64,000 nucleotides of DNA from positions 1-64,000 of the forward strand of contig NZ_FLOC01000014.1 of NCBI RefSeq assembly GCF_900089755.1. Reading direction: 5' to 3'. Both the position numbers and the translations under genes were made by a program. Of this stretch, positions 38,904 to 48,058 are shown one piece after another. The notes beneath the pieces were generated by a model, which made no database searches, was not told where the DNA came from, and worked only from the letters and a program-made list of their open reading frames with translations. Source of the stretch: Marinomonas aquimarina. GTDB taxonomy: Bacteria; Pseudomonadota; Gammaproteobacteria; Pseudomonadales; Marinomonadaceae. Within the stretch, counting starts at the first letter, position 1; each line of letters opens with the position of its first letter.

Positions 38904-39599
38904 CTAGTTTTCTGCTCCATCAACAAAGATGTAGCCGACACCTCGAACCGTTTTAATGCGCGGCTCGCCGTTTTCAAAGTTACCCACTTTCTTACGCAGG
39001 TTACTAATATGCATATCCAAACTGCGATCGTACATGGTCAACTTGCGACCCAAGGCTTTTTCAGACAGCTCTTGCTTGGTCATCACCTGCCCTGGCACCA
39101 TCATCATACATTCCAGCAATGAATACTCAGACGTGGTCAACTCAATCGCATCATTGTGCAGGTAAACCGTGCGATCACGACGGCGCAACAACACATCCGA
39201 CAAGTGCAAATCCGACATCGGATCGTCTTCACGCTCCTGTGACGAGCGACGCAAGATGGCCTTAATTCGAGCCAGCAATTCGCGCGGATTAAATGGCTTG
39301 GACAAGTAATCATCCGCGCCCATTTCCAAGCCTAGAATACGATCAATATCGTCGCCTTTGGCAGTCAGCATGATCACTGGAATGGCACTCTTGTTACGAA
39401 TCTGCTTCAAGGTTTCAAAGCCATCCAGTACCGGCATCATGACATCCAAAATAACGATATCAGGGCGATCTTGTTCCATGTAATCCAGCGCTTCTTGACC
39501 ATTCCAAGCATGAGTGACCTCATAGCCTTCGCCGTCAAAATATTCCTTCACCAAATCCGATAGACGAGCATCATCGTCTGCTAACAGCATCTTAACCAT
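38904..39599 (-). CDS. CpxR-like OmpR-family response regulator
   Basis: A 231-residue regulator with a receiver (about 1-120: acidic triad ADDDAR at residues 7-12, phosphoacceptor D52 in ILDVMMP, T79, K101) and a winged-helix DNA-binding domain (about 130-231). The C-terminal stretch LGRKLTMYDRSLDMHISNLR closely resembles Escherichia CpxR in the same place, stronger than a generic OmpR match. The start is the third in-frame possibility: ATG at 39599 has AAGGG six bases upstream. No cpxP homologue is adjacent. Confidence 0.9.
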   Translation of the reverse strand: MVKMLLADDDARLSDLVKEYFDGEGYEVTHAWNGQEALDYMEQDRPDIVILDVMMPVLDGFETLKQIRNKSAIPVIMLTAKGDDIDRILGLEMGADDYLSKPFNPRELLARIKAILRRSSQEREDDPMSDLHLSDVLLRRRDRTVYLHNDAIELTTSEYSLLECMMMVPGQVMTKQELSEKALGRKLTMYDRSLDMHISNLRKKVGNFENGEPRIKTVRGVGYIFVDGAEN

Positions 39600-39717
39600 A
39601 ATCAACCCTTAAACTGTAAAGTTGTTTGACAGATTCATAGTATGGTAGTAAGCGAACAAAAAAACCCCTCTTTTCAAAGAACTGACAATTTTTGCAATGG
39701 GGCTGACTATTTGCGCA

Positions 39718-39755
39718 ATAAAAAACGCCCTGCTGACAATGCCAACAGGGCGTTT
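39718..39755 (-). terminator. fumarase gene terminator
   Basis: On the minus strand the stem AAACGCCCTGTTG with its near-complement (CAGCAGGGCGTTT) ends in a T-run, 23 bp past the fumarase stop. It insulates the CpxRA-like pair downstream. Confidence 0.9.
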
Positions 39756-39777
39756 AGGAAACAAAGTCGCGTAAAAG

Positions 39778-41295
39778 TTACTTCACTTCAACAACTTGCG
39801 CTTCGATTTTCGCTTTCCACTCAGCAGGACCAGTCAAATGAACTGAGGTACCAGCTGCATCAACAGCAACGGTTACCGGCATATCGACCACATCGAATTC
39901 GTAGATTGCTTCCATCCCCATTTCAGGGAAAGCCACCACTTCGGCATTCTTGATCGCCTTAGAAACAAGGTAAGCCGCACCGCCGACTGCCATCAGGTAG
40001 ACCGCACCAAACTCTTTGATCGCCTCGATTGCCACTGGACCACGTTCAGCTTTACCGATCATGCCAAGTAGACCCGTTTTCTCAAGCATGGTGTGGGTAA
40101 ATTTATCCATACGTGTCGATGTGGTTGGACCAGCAGGACCTACCGCTTCATCTTTCACAGGATCTACTGGACCTACGTAGTAAATAAAACGGCCTTTAAG
40201 GTCGACTGGCAACTCTTCGCCATTCGCCATCATCTCGACCATCTTCTTATGCGCTGCATCACGACCAGTTAGCATTTTGCCGTTTAGCAGAACCGTTTCG
40301 CCAGGCTTCCACTCTTTCACCATTTCAGGCGTTACTTCGTTTAGGTTCACACGACGAACGTTGTCGCCTACTTCCCAAGTAATATCTGGCCAGTCATCAA
40401 GTGATGGTGGCACAAGATCCGCTGGACCAGAACCATCCAGTACAAAATGCGCGTGACGTGTTGCCGCACAGTTCGGGATCATTGCCACCGGCAAAGACGC
40501 TGCGTGCGTTGGGTAATCCATGATTTTCACATCAAGAACTGTCGTTAGACCACCCAAACCTTGGGCACCAATGCCTAGATTGTTTACCGCTTCAAAGATT
40601 TCAAGACGCAGCTCTTCGACACGGTTTTGAGGGCCACGAGCTTTTAGCTCATGAACATCGATTGGCTCCATGAGTGATTCTTTCGCCATCACCATGGCTT
40701 TCTCAGCAGTACCGCCAATACCGATACCCAACATACCTGGTGGACACCAGCCCGCCCCCATCGTTGGCACTGTTTTCTTCACCCACTCTACAATTGAGTC
40801 AGACGGGTTTAGCATCGCTAGCTTAGATTTATTCTCAGAACCGCCACCTTTTGCGGCCACGTGCACTTCCACCGTGTCACCTGGCACGATCTCCATGTGG
40901 ATCACGGCTGGCGTGTTGTCTTTGGTGTTTTTACGGGCACCAGCAGGATCGTCAAGAATCGACGCACGCAATACGTTGTCAGGGTGAAGATAAGCGCGGC
41001 GCACACCTTCGTTGATCATGTCCGTGACGCTCATTGAGCCTTCCCACTGAACATTCATACCCACTTTAACAAACACAGTTACGATACCCGTGTCCTGACA
41101 GATTGGACGCTTACCTTCGGCACACATACGTGAGTTGATCAGAATCTGAGCCATAGAGTCTTTTGCTGCCTGACTCTCTTCCCGCTCATACGCTTCATGA
41201 ACAGCTTTAACAAAATCTAGGGGATGATAGTAAGAAATAAACTGAAGGGAATCTGCAACGCTATCGATCAGATCGTCCTGTTTAATAATGCTCAT
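39778..41295 (-). CDS. class I fumarate hydratase (iron-sulfur)
   Basis: A 505-residue TCA-cycle enzyme interconverting fumarate and malate, of the oxygen-sensitive [4Fe-4S] class (FumA/FumB-like), not the class II FumC. The N-terminal alpha part contains RPICQDTGIVTVFVK (about 63-77), with one cluster cysteine. Others lie in GAGWCPPGMLGIGIGGT (about 180-196) and near MIPNCAATRHAHF (about 273-285). The C-terminal beta domain follows from about 320 (GETVLLNGKMLTGRDAAHK). It is monocistronic, with a 180-bp upstream gap in which I see no clear promoter. Confidence 0.95.
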   Translation of the reverse strand: MSIIKQDDLIDSVADSLQFISYYHPLDFVKAVHEAYEREESQAAKDSMAQILINSRMCAEGKRPICQDTGIVTVFVKVGMNVQWEGSMSVTDMINEGVRRAYLHPDNVLRASILDDPAGARKNTKDNTPAVIHMEIVPGDTVEVHVAAKGGGSENKSKLAMLNPSDSIVEWVKKTVPTMGAGWCPPGMLGIGIGGTAEKAMVMAKESLMEPIDVHELKARGPQNRVEELRLEIFEAVNNLGIGAQGLGGLTTVLDVKIMDYPTHAASLPVAMIPNCAATRHAHFVLDGSGPADLVPPSLDDWPDITWEVGDNVRRVNLNEVTPEMVKEWKPGETVLLNGKMLTGRDAAHKKMVEMMANGEELPVDLKGRFIYYVGPVDPVKDEAVGPAGPTTSTRMDKFTHTMLEKTGLLGMIGKAERGPVAIEAIKEFGAVYLMAVGGAAYLVSKAIKNAEVVAFPEMGMEAIYEFDVVDMPVTVAVDAAGTSVHLTGPAEWKAKIEAQVVEVK

Positions 41296-41476
41296 GCGCC
41301 TCTCCTGCTGAGAATTATGCTTTTATGGGGAAGCAGAATGTTAAAAGATGCGCCGAGGCTTTAAAAGGCAAAAGCAAAATTTTCAGTAAATATACCGCAC
41401 ATTCACAATATCAATGGAGCAAATTCGTTGCGAACCGCCCCATTAGTGAATTTTTTCAACTTGCCAAGCCAGATGA

Positions 41477-43240
41477 TTAGGCTTTTTGCGAAGATCGAGG
41501 ATTCATAACAGAGTACTGAACATACTCCTCTAAGATGGAGGAAGTGAATTTCTCACGCTCGGTTAGAGAGTGAATTTGCTCCGCCTCCCAATTAATCAGA
41601 CAGATAAACACCGAGTATTTATTAATGCAGCCGTAGTCTAGGTCGCGCACACTCACTTGATGGTGTTCCATCAGCTTTAACACTTGTTCGATGACCTTCT
41701 GGCTTTCAAAGTGGCCGACCCCTTCAATGCTTTTTAGCAAGCGCTCAACACGCTCAATCGGGTTCTCAGAAGGTTTTGACTGCTGCTCTTGGCGAGACAT
41801 CATTAAGAATTTATCCAACATTTCTTCGGTATACAGCTCACGCTGATGCACGTCTGCAATGAGCGCACTCTCACGCTCCAGCAAGCGGATAAAGAGACTC
41901 TTATTGCGAATGTCGGAAAACTCTAGGTCGCGCAGACTCAAACCACTGTCCTGCATGATACTAATCACCGTTTCATAGGAGGCCGACGCTTGCTCATCCC
42001 CACGGGCCGCCAAAGTTAGATGACGTCGCAGTTCGTGCATAATTTTCGCCGCACGGTAATCTTCCTTGAGCTGCAAATGTTGCGCATATTGCTCTTTACA
42101 GTTTTGCAAACGATCCGATAACTCAGAATAACCTTGTTGCGCATCTTGCTCGGCACGCATGGAATCGACTCGCATCTGAGCACGCTTTGATTCCCACGCT
42201 TCATAGGCTCGAGCTCGAGCCTGAAATGCTCGCTCAATCGCTTCCTCAAAACTCTGTTCAATGCGCGCGCGCTCAGTACGCTCACGCAATTCTTCCTGCT
42301 CAACCGATGCGCGCTCACTCCGCTTAGCCTGCAATGCTTGCTGCGCCAGCTCCAGCTGGCTTTCTAGGCCATCGATTTCCACCAACACATCGGACTCATC
42401 AAAATCGACCAACATGCTGTGCACCTTATTCCAGTAGGAGTCCTGCTCAAAAGGTACATCTGGGTTACTGGATGAATATTGATTACGCAGCGTTTCTTTG
42501 AATTGCTCTCCCGTTGGGCGAAACGCATTGGCCGCGTTGATCACGTTATCGTAGCTGTATACACGCTCTTCGCTGGTTTGCAGATTCTCGTCGGCTGCGT
42601 TCATGGTGTTCTCTGAAAAATCCGTGGATGGTTGTTCACTGCAGGCTTCTGTCTCGGGGCCCGCGAACGGCGATTCCTCTTGCTCCGCCATGGTCTCACT
42701 AAACGCTTCATCGTCCGCGTATGGCGCTTCGCTTACCACATCGTCCCCTGTATCGCCTTCATCTTGGAGCGAGCCATGTTCTTTAACCGGCGCTTCTTCT
42801 GTCTGGTCTGGGCCAGAGTAAGCGGCCTCGGCATGAATGTCCTCCGATGAGCCCATAGACGCTTCGCCGTCAGCTGAACAGTGCTCAGCGGCTTGCGCAA
42901 ACTCTTCGTCTAAGTCATCAAGAATGGTACGAGCATTGGCGTAAGTGCGGCTACTGTCGGTCGGCTTTTCACTGAAACGGCGCTGTGCATAGGACTCAGC
43001 ATGGGCCGTCGGGCGCTCAACTTTGGCATGTCGGGGGGTGCCGTTCCAACTCACTTTAAACAGCATGGCGCGATCGCACAGCTGATACATTGGAATTTCA
43101 CCCTGCGACAAGCCATTTTGAAAAATAATGGACTCCGCATGGCGCAGCGCCATAGACGATTCACTTGAATTGGTAGACGTTGCTAGGTTCAGAAGCTTAA
43201 CCACTTTGCCAATCGCTTTTTTTCTTCGTCTGATACTCAT
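41477..43240 (-). CDS. DUF2786-type protein with acidic linker, coiled coil and duplicated C-terminal module
   Basis: A 587-residue protein of unknown function with no signal peptide or membrane helix. Residues 10-50 (VVKLLNLATSTNSSESSMAL...NGLS) match the DUF2786 helical unit. Residues 100-250 are strongly acidic and low complexity. Residues 285-400 form a long charged coiled coil rich in Glu, Arg, Ala and Gln. The end carries two related copies, about 404-482 and 497-575, sharing LSLRDLEFSDIRNKSLFIRLL against VSVRDLDYGCINKYSVFICLI. The first part of each copy also resembles the DUF2786 unit. It lies 90 bp after the HIT gene on the same strand. The architecture suggests a scaffold or nucleic-acid-associated protein; I assign no function. 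Confidence 0.8.
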   Translation of the reverse strand: MSIRRRKKAIGKVVKLLNLATSTNSSESSMALRHAESIIFQNGLSQGEIPMYQLCDRAMLFKVSWNGTPRHAKVERPTAHAESYAQRRFSEKPTDSSRTYANARTILDDLDEEFAQAAEHCSADGEASMGSSEDIHAEAAYSGPDQTEEAPVKEHGSLQDEGDTGDDVVSEAPYADDEAFSETMAEQEESPFAGPETEACSEQPSTDFSENTMNAADENLQTSEERVYSYDNVINAANAFRPTGEQFKETLRNQYSSSNPDVPFEQDSYWNKVHSMLVDFDESDVLVEIDGLESQLELAQQALQAKRSERASVEQEELRERTERARIEQSFEEAIERAFQARARAYEAWESKRAQMRVDSMRAEQDAQQGYSELSDRLQNCKEQYAQHLQLKEDYRAAKIMHELRRHLTLAARGDEQASASYETVISIMQDSGLSLRDLEFSDIRNKSLFIRLLERESALIADVHQRELYTEEMLDKFLMMSRQEQQSKPSENPIERVERLLKSIEGVGHFESQKVIEQVLKLMEHHQVSVRDLDYGCINKYSVFICLINWEAEQIHSLTEREKFTSSILEEYVQYSVMNPRSSQKA

Positions 43241-43330
43241 TCTTATGGCGCCCTTTTGTTGTCTTTTTCCACTGCATCCATGAATCGCTTCAAGCCCCTA
43301 CCCACTCAACGTTTGCCTGAAGCTAACTGA

Positions 43331-43759
43331 CTACTCTTTGTACGCTGACACTAAATCATCTGCAAGCAGACTGGTTACTTTCTGCAAAATGCCGGCCAAC
43401 TCTTCGTCTGAGTAAGCCTCTTGAGAGATTTTCCCCCAGACTGGCTCAGGCCAGCACTCATCTTGCTCGAAACGCGCCACGTGATGTAGGTGTAACTGGC
43501 GTACTTTATTACCAATGGCGGCAACATTTAATTTATCCGGAGAGAATATGTCCTGTACGGTTTCCGCAACGAGGCAACTTTCTGCCATCAGCTGCATCCG
43601 ATCTTCCGGTTCAAGGTGATGGATCTCTTCCACTTCCTCTCGTTTAGGGACCAAAATAAACCATGGTGCCTTGCGATTATTGATGAGGCGCAACTGACAA
43701 AGGGGAAAATCGCCGATCCACACCGAATCTCTTTCTAAAACTGCATCTAATTCAAACAT
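43331..43759 (-). CDS. HIT-domain protein
   Basis: A 142-residue protein of the histidine-triad nucleotide-binding superfamily. The conserved region NKAPWFILVPKR-type strand is seen as NNRKAPWFILVPKREE (about 27-42). NVAAIGNKVRQLHLHHVARF (about 78-97) holds the triad. In the usual H-x-H-x-H pattern the first histidine is Gln (QLHLHH), while the other two are kept. This variant is common in a proteobacterial subgroup, so activity is possible but its substrate is unknown. It lies upstream of the DUF2786 gene on the same strand and is divergent from the SMP-30 gene. Confidence 0.9.
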   Translation of the reverse strand: MFELDAVLERDSVWIGDFPLCQLRLINNRKAPWFILVPKREEVEEIHHLEPEDRMQLMAESCLVAETVQDIFSPDKLNVAAIGNKVRQLHLHHVARFEQDECWPEPVWGKISQEAYSDEELAGILQKVTSLLADDLVSAYKE

Positions 43760-43844
43760 GTAACTGACTTCCTATTTACTTTGTGGCCTTACATAAGCAC
43801 TATAGCATTCTATTTTTAATTCTACCCTACGACTTGGAGTTCCC

Positions 43845-44714
43845 ATGACGGAAATGCGTTGTGTCCTAGACGCACAAGCCAAACTCGCAGAGTGTCCTCG
43901 CTGGGATGAACAAACTCAGACCCTTTACTTTGTTGACATCGATTCTTTCGAATTGCACGCCTTTAACACCGTCTCTGGCGACCATTCTGTACGCCAATTT
44001 GACGAAGAAATCGGCTGTTTTTCCTTAGCAGAAAACGGCGGTTTTATCGCAGCCTTTCGCTCCGGTGTCTACACCTTTTCAGACTTAAATGCCCCGCTCA
44101 CGCCTTACTGGCAAGCAGATTACGATCAGAAAACCACCCGTTTTAATGACGGACGCTGCGATCCCGCTGGACGCTTCTTGGCGGGCACCATGTACGCGCC
44201 AAAAGACGCTTTCCTAGGTGGCTTATATCAGTTTGAAAAAAGTGAACAACGTTTACTAGATCAGGCTGCATGGACATCTAATGGTTTGGCATTCTCACCA
44301 GACCAAAAAACCATGTACTACTCTGATACACCAAACCACATTGTCTACCAATTTGATTACGATGTGACCACGGGCGCGGCAACCAATAAACGTACTTTTA
44401 TTGAGTTCCCACGTGGCAACGGCCGACCAGATGGCGCAGCAGTCGATGCCGAGGGCAACTACTGGTCTGCTCTGTACCAAGGGCAACGAGTGGTTAAGAT
44501 CAGCCCTGCTGGGGAAATTCTTGCAGAGTACCCAGTACCGGCAACGTACCCAACCATGGTGGCCTTTGGCGGTAGTGATATGAAAACCCTATTCGTATCC
44601 ACTTGCCGTGCGGCACAAACAGACGCCGAACTTGAGCAATTCCCTCAAGCTGGCGGCATCTTCGCCTTAGATGTTGAAACCGAAGGCCAAATTGAATTCC
44701 GCTTTGCGGGTTAA
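43845..44714 (+). CDS. SMP-30/gluconolactonase family protein
   Basis: A 289-residue six-bladed beta-propeller of the regucalcin/gluconolactonase family (PF08450), cytosolic. Metal-binding positions are recognisable: the Glu in LAECPRWDEQ (about 14-23), the Asn in RFNDGRCDPAGRF (about 104-116) and in SNGLAFSPD (about 145-153), and the Asp in RPDGAAVDAEGNYW (about 195-208). Family members hydrolyse sugar lactones such as gluconolactone or arabinonolactone; the substrate is not predictable, as no sugar operon is near. It is 33 bp upstream of proS, possibly by chance. Confidence 0.92.
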   Translation: MTEMRCVLDAQAKLAECPRWDEQTQTLYFVDIDSFELHAFNTVSGDHSVRQFDEEIGCFSLAENGGFIAAFRSGVYTFSDLNAPLTPYWQADYDQKTTRFNDGRCDPAGRFLAGTMYAPKDAFLGGLYQFEKSEQRLLDQAAWTSNGLAFSPDQKTMYYSDTPNHIVYQFDYDVTTGAATNKRTFIEFPRGNGRPDGAAVDAEGNYWSALYQGQRVVKISPAGEILAEYPVPATYPTMVAFGGSDMKTLFVSTCRAAQTDAELEQFPQAGGIFALDVETEGQIEFRFAG

Positions 44715-44747
44715 TTTAATCACTTATTTATAGAAAGACGACCTATT

Positions 44748-46475
44748 ATGCGCGCAAGCAACTATCTTTTTTCTACCCTACGTGACGCTCCATCAGATGC
44801 CGTCGTAGCCAGCCACCAGTTAATGATCCGTGCCGGTATGATCCGTCAAGTATCAAAAGGCCTGTACACTTGGCTACCAACAGGCGTAAAAGTCCTTAAA
44901 AAAGTAGAAGGCATCGTTCGTGAAGAAATGCAAAAGGCAGGCGCTCTTGAAGTGATCATGCCAGGCGTACAGCCAGCAGAACTTTGGGAAGAAACAGGCC
45001 GTTGGCAAAAATACGGTCCTGAGCTATTGCGCTTAAAAGACCGCCATGACCGTGATTACTGCCTAGGCCCAACCCACGAAGAAGTGATCACAGACATCGC
45101 ACGTAACGAACTAAGCAGCTACAAACAACTGCCACTTAATGTGTTCCAGATCCAAACTAAATTCCGTGACGAAGTTCGTCCACGCTTTGGTGTGATGCGC
45201 TCACGCGAATTCTTGATGAAAGATGCTTACTCGTTCCACGCAACGACTGAGTCGCTACAAGAAACCTACGATGCAATGCACGCAGCCTACTGCAAAGTGT
45301 TCGACCGCATCGGTCTAGACTACCGTCCAGTACAAGCTGACACCGGCTCTATCGGTGGCGCCTACTCGCACGAGTTCCACGTACTAGCGGATTCTGGTGA
45401 AGACGACATCGCCTTCAGCGATTCCTCTGATTTCGCAGCCAACGTAGAACTTGCTGAGGCTCTTTGTGCGAAACAAGCCGCTGACGCACCAACCGAAGAA
45501 CTTAAAGAAGTCTACACACCGAACTGTAAAACCATTGCAGCGGTAGCAGAGTTCCTAAACCTTCCGGTTGAAAAGACCATCAAGACTATGTTGATTAAAG
45601 GTGTGGACGAAGATGGCGAGCCAAACATCATCGCCCTTGTCCTGCGTGGTGACCACAACATCAACGAAATCAAAGTTGAGAAGATCAAAGGCGCCGTGGC
45701 ACCATTTGAGTTCGCTTCCGAAACTGACATCATCGCCAAAATTGGCTGTCAGCCAGGTTCGATCGGCCCACAAGGGCTGAAAGCCGCAGGCATTCGCGTT
45801 GTCGTTGACCGCTCTGCCGCCGTACTATCTGACTTCTGTGCGGGTGCTAACAAAGACGATTACCACGTGACTGGCCTAAACTGGGCACGTGACTGTGATG
45901 AGTTCGAAGTGGCCGATATCCGTAACGTTGTCGAAGGCGACCCTTCTCCAGACGGTCAAGGCTCTATTGTGATCAAGCGCGGTATCGAAGTAGGTCACAT
46001 CTTCCAACTAGGTCAAACCTACTCAGAATCCATGAAAGCGACCGTGCTTGATGAAAACGGCAAAGCGCAAGTAATGCACATGGGCTGTTACGGTATCGGT
46101 GTTTCACGTGTCGTCGCTGCAGCGATTGAGCAAAACTTCGATGAGCAAGGCATCAAGTGGCCACAAGCAATCGCACCATTTGAACTAGCCATCGTCGGCA
46201 TGAACTACGAAAAATCTGAAGCGGTACGTGAAGCGTGTGAAGTGCTTTACACTGAACTGCAAGCGAAAGGCATAGACGTGATGCTGGATGATCGTAAAGA
46301 GCGCCCAGGGGTGAAATTCTCTGACTGTGAGCTACTAGGCATCCCACACCGCATCGTCGTCGGTGACCGCGGTTTGAAAGAAGGCACGCTTGAATACAAG
46401 AGTCGTGCAACCGGTGAAGGCGAAGACATCGCTGTCGCCGATGCCGTGGCTTTCTTGCTAGAAAAACTAGCGTAA
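44748..46475 (+). CDS. proS: prolyl-tRNA synthetase
   Basis: A 575-residue bacterial-type class II synthetase with an inserted editing domain. It begins [18 protein letters not shown]. Motif 2 contains [21 protein letters not shown]-type residues (about 140-160). The INS editing domain that deacylates Ala-tRNA-Pro occupies roughly 225-400. Motif 3 lies in [19 protein letters not shown] (about 444-462), followed by the anticodon-binding domain. It charges tRNA-Pro such as the Pro(GGG) at the left of the window. It is terminated by a strong hairpin. Confidence 0.98.
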   Translation: MRASNYLFSTLRDAPSDAVVASHQLMIRAGMIRQVSKGLYTWLPTGVKVLKKVEGIVREEMQKAGALEVIMPGVQPAELWEETGRWQKYGPELLRLKDRHDRDYCLGPTHEEVITDIARNELSSYKQLPLNVFQIQTKFRDEVRPRFGVMRSREFLMKDAYSFHATTESLQETYDAMHAAYCKVFDRIGLDYRPVQADTGSIGGAYSHEFHVLADSGEDDIAFSDSSDFAANVELAEALCAKQAADAPTEELKEVYTPNCKTIAAVAEFLNLPVEKTIKTMLIKGVDEDGEPNIIALVLRGDHNINEIKVEKIKGAVAPFEFASETDIIAKIGCQPGSIGPQGLKAAGIRVVVDRSAAVLSDFCAGANKDDYHVTGLNWARDCDEFEVADIRNVVEGDPSPDGQGSIVIKRGIEVGHIFQLGQTYSESMKATVLDENGKAQVMHMGCYGIGVSRVVAAAIEQNFDEQGIKWPQAIAPFELAIVGMNYEKSEAVREACEVLYTELQAKGIDVMLDDRKERPGVKFSDCELLGIPHRIVVGDRGLKEGTLEYKSRATGEGEDIAVADAVAFLLEKLA

Positions 46476-46484
46476 GCTAATCCT

Positions 46485-46521
46485 AAAAAAGCAGAATGAG
46501 CCGACCTCATTCTGCTTTTTT
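46485..46521. terminator. proS terminator
   Basis: A 16-bp stem AAAAAAGCAGAATGAG with its complement, a 5-nt loop and a T-run begins 10 bp past the proS stop. It is symmetric enough to work on both strands. Confidence 0.92.
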
Positions 46522-46588
46522 ATTTGCGTCTTAGTTAGCATAAGACGCCATACTTCCAGCTATATTACATCCATTATTGAGGCCAAGT

Positions 46589-46933
46589 ATGACTGTTATT
46601 TATCACAACCCTCGCTGCTCTAAATCCCGCGAAACCCTAGCACTTCTTGAACAAAACAACATTTCTCCTGAAGTGATTTTATACCTGCAAACACCACCAA
46701 CAGCGGACACCATTAAAACTCTGCTAGCACAGCTAGACATGTCTTCTGCGCGCGAGTTAATGCGTACCAAAGAAGCTATCTATAAAGAGTTAAATCTTAA
46801 ACAAGAGCAAAACGAAGACGCCTTAATCGATGCCATGGTTAATAACCCTAAGCTAATTGAGCGCCCTATCGTGATTCATAACGACCAAGCCAAGATCGGT
46901 CGCCCACCAGAAGCCGTACTTGAGTTGTTCTAA
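46589..46933 (+). CDS. arsC: arsenate reductase, glutaredoxin-dependent (ArsC family)
   Basis: A 114-residue ArsC/Spx-family protein. The nucleophile Cys is C10 in IYHNPRCSKSRE, with the partner arginines in LMRTKEA (about 60-66) and IERPIVI and GRPPE near the end. It reduces arsenate to arsenite with glutathione and glutaredoxin if it follows the family model. No arsR or arsB lies nearby; instead it couples to wrbA (stop and start overlap as TAATG) and a DUF2069 gene, an arrangement seen in pseudomonads. It is therefore probably a housekeeping redox protein, not part of a resistance cassette. ATG at 46589 was chosen over a start 12 bp earlier. Confidence 0.9.
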   Translation: MTVIYHNPRCSKSRETLALLEQNNISPEVILYLQTPPTADTIKTLLAQLDMSSARELMRTKEAIYKELNLKQEQNEDALIDAMVNNPKLIERPIVIHNDQAKIGRPPEAVLELF

Positions 46934-47535
46934 TGAGCGCCACCAATATCCTTGTTGTGTTTTATTCGCGCCACGGCTCTGTCGCCGCCATGGCAAAACA
47001 CATCGCGCGCGGAGCGCAGCGTGTTCCGAACACGAATGTCGTCGTACGTCAGCTAGCGGAAGCCTCCTTTAGCCACGAGCAAACCAGTGCAGCCATCCCT
47101 GATGATGGCTACCCCTATTGCGAGCTGGATGATTTCGTTAACTGTGATGGCCTTGCCATTGGCTCCCCCTCCTATTTTGGCAGCATGGCTGCGCCAGTGA
47201 AGCTGATGCTAGATCAGACCAGCCCAATCTGGATGAGTGGCCAACTGGCCGACAAACCCGCCTGCGGCTTTGCCAGTGCCAGCACTATGCACGGCGGCCA
47301 TGAAATGACCATTCAATCCATGATGATCCCACTGTTGCATCACGGCATGATTTGGGCTGGACTGCCGTATAAGAACCGTGACCTGATCGCCACCGCTACT
47401 GGCGGCACACCTTATGGCGTCACGCACTTTGCTCCCCATACGCAATACACAGGTCTGAGTGACGAAGAAATCAATTTGTGTGAAGCACAAGGTCAACGCA
47501 TTGCCGAACTCGCAACTAAGCTAAAGAAAGCTTAG
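46933..47535 (+). CDS. wrbA: NAD(P)H:quinone oxidoreductase, WrbA family
   Basis: A 200-residue flavodoxin-like FMN protein that reduces quinones by two electrons and protects against redox cycling. The N-terminal phosphate loop is VVFYSRHGSVAAMA (about 8-21). AIGSPSYFGSMAAPVKLMLDQT (about 76-97) is the FMN and tetramer segment; it is broken here only by the position count. The C-terminal TATGGTPYGVTHF carries the second flavin loop. The start overlaps the arsC stop by one base, so translation is coupled. Confidence 0.93.
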   Translation: MSATNILVVFYSRHGSVAAMAKHIARGAQRVPNTNVVVRQLAEASFSHEQTSAAIPDDGYPYCELDDFVNCDGLAIGSPSYFGSMAAPVKLMLDQTSPIWMSGQLADKPACGFASASTMHGGHEMTIQSMMIPLLHHGMIWAGLPYKNRDLIATATGGTPYGVTHFAPHTQYTGLSDEEINLCEAQGQRIAELATKLKKA

Positions 47536-47572
47536 CCCTGCAATTCAGAGCAATGCGACCTAGATCAATGAT

Positions 47573-47608
47573 GAGGGAGCTATTAGCAGGTATTATAGCT
47601 CCCTCTTT
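47573..47608 (+). terminator. terminator after wrbA
   Basis: An 11-bp perfect stem GAGGGAGCTAT/ATAGCTCCCTC with an 11-nt loop is followed by only three Ts. The short T-run makes full termination uncertain, so the DUF2069 gene 30 bp on may still be read through. Confidence 0.6.
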
Positions 47609-47638
47609 CATTGGCGAACCATTCAGCAGAAGCAAGTT

Positions 47639-48043
47639 ATGGCGAAACGTTTTTCCATCTCAACAGCCGAGCAGCGACACTACAGCAACCTGTGCAGCAC
47701 TTACCGCCCTATTCTAATTCTCAATCATCTTGCTTTAATGGTGGTTATCGCTTGGTGGCATCTTATGCTGTCAGACATTCAATTAAACCACCCGCTGGTG
47801 CTGCTTAGCGCCATACTATTACCGCTGGCTCTGTCACTTTGGGGCAGCATCAACGGCAGCTACAAAGGCGCGATTGGGGTGTGCTTTATCAGCTTGTTTT
47901 ACTTTACCTCAGGGGTGACTCACTGGTTCCATCCGATGCTGTGGCCAATTGGCATGAGTGAGGCAATATTGGGTGCGGGCTTATTTTGTTTAGGCATGCT
48001 GTACGCACGCTGGAAAGGATTAAGCGAACTGCCCATCGCTTAA
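47639..48043 (+). CDS. DUF2069 membrane protein
   Basis: A 134-residue inner-membrane protein of unknown function. Four hydrophobic segments are visible (about 25-45, 52-70, 78-98 and 104-122), with a short basic N-terminus. The family (PF09842) is usually found beside wrbA and arsC in gammaproteobacteria, as here. The start ATG is preceded by AAGCA only, so its ribosome site is weak. It converges with the Hsp70-like gene, with 15 bp between the stops and no room for a separate terminator. Confidence 0.85.
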   Translation: MAKRFSISTAEQRHYSNLCSTYRPILILNHLALMVVIAWWHLMLSDIQLNHPLVLLSAILLPLALSLWGSINGSYKGAIGVCFISLFYFTSGVTHWFHPMLWPIGMSEAILGAGLFCLGMLYARWKGLSELPIA

Positions 48044-48058
48044 TCCTATCACTGCAGG

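Noticed and set aside
39616-39630. Possible CpxR box (GTAAA-N5-TTGAC) upstream of the CpxR-like gene
   Set aside because: Only one half-site matches. The position fits autoregulation, but the match is too weak to annotate.
46589-46933. An arsenic resistance operon
   Set aside because: Only the ArsC-like gene is present, coupled to wrbA; no arsR, arsB or acr3 is nearby.
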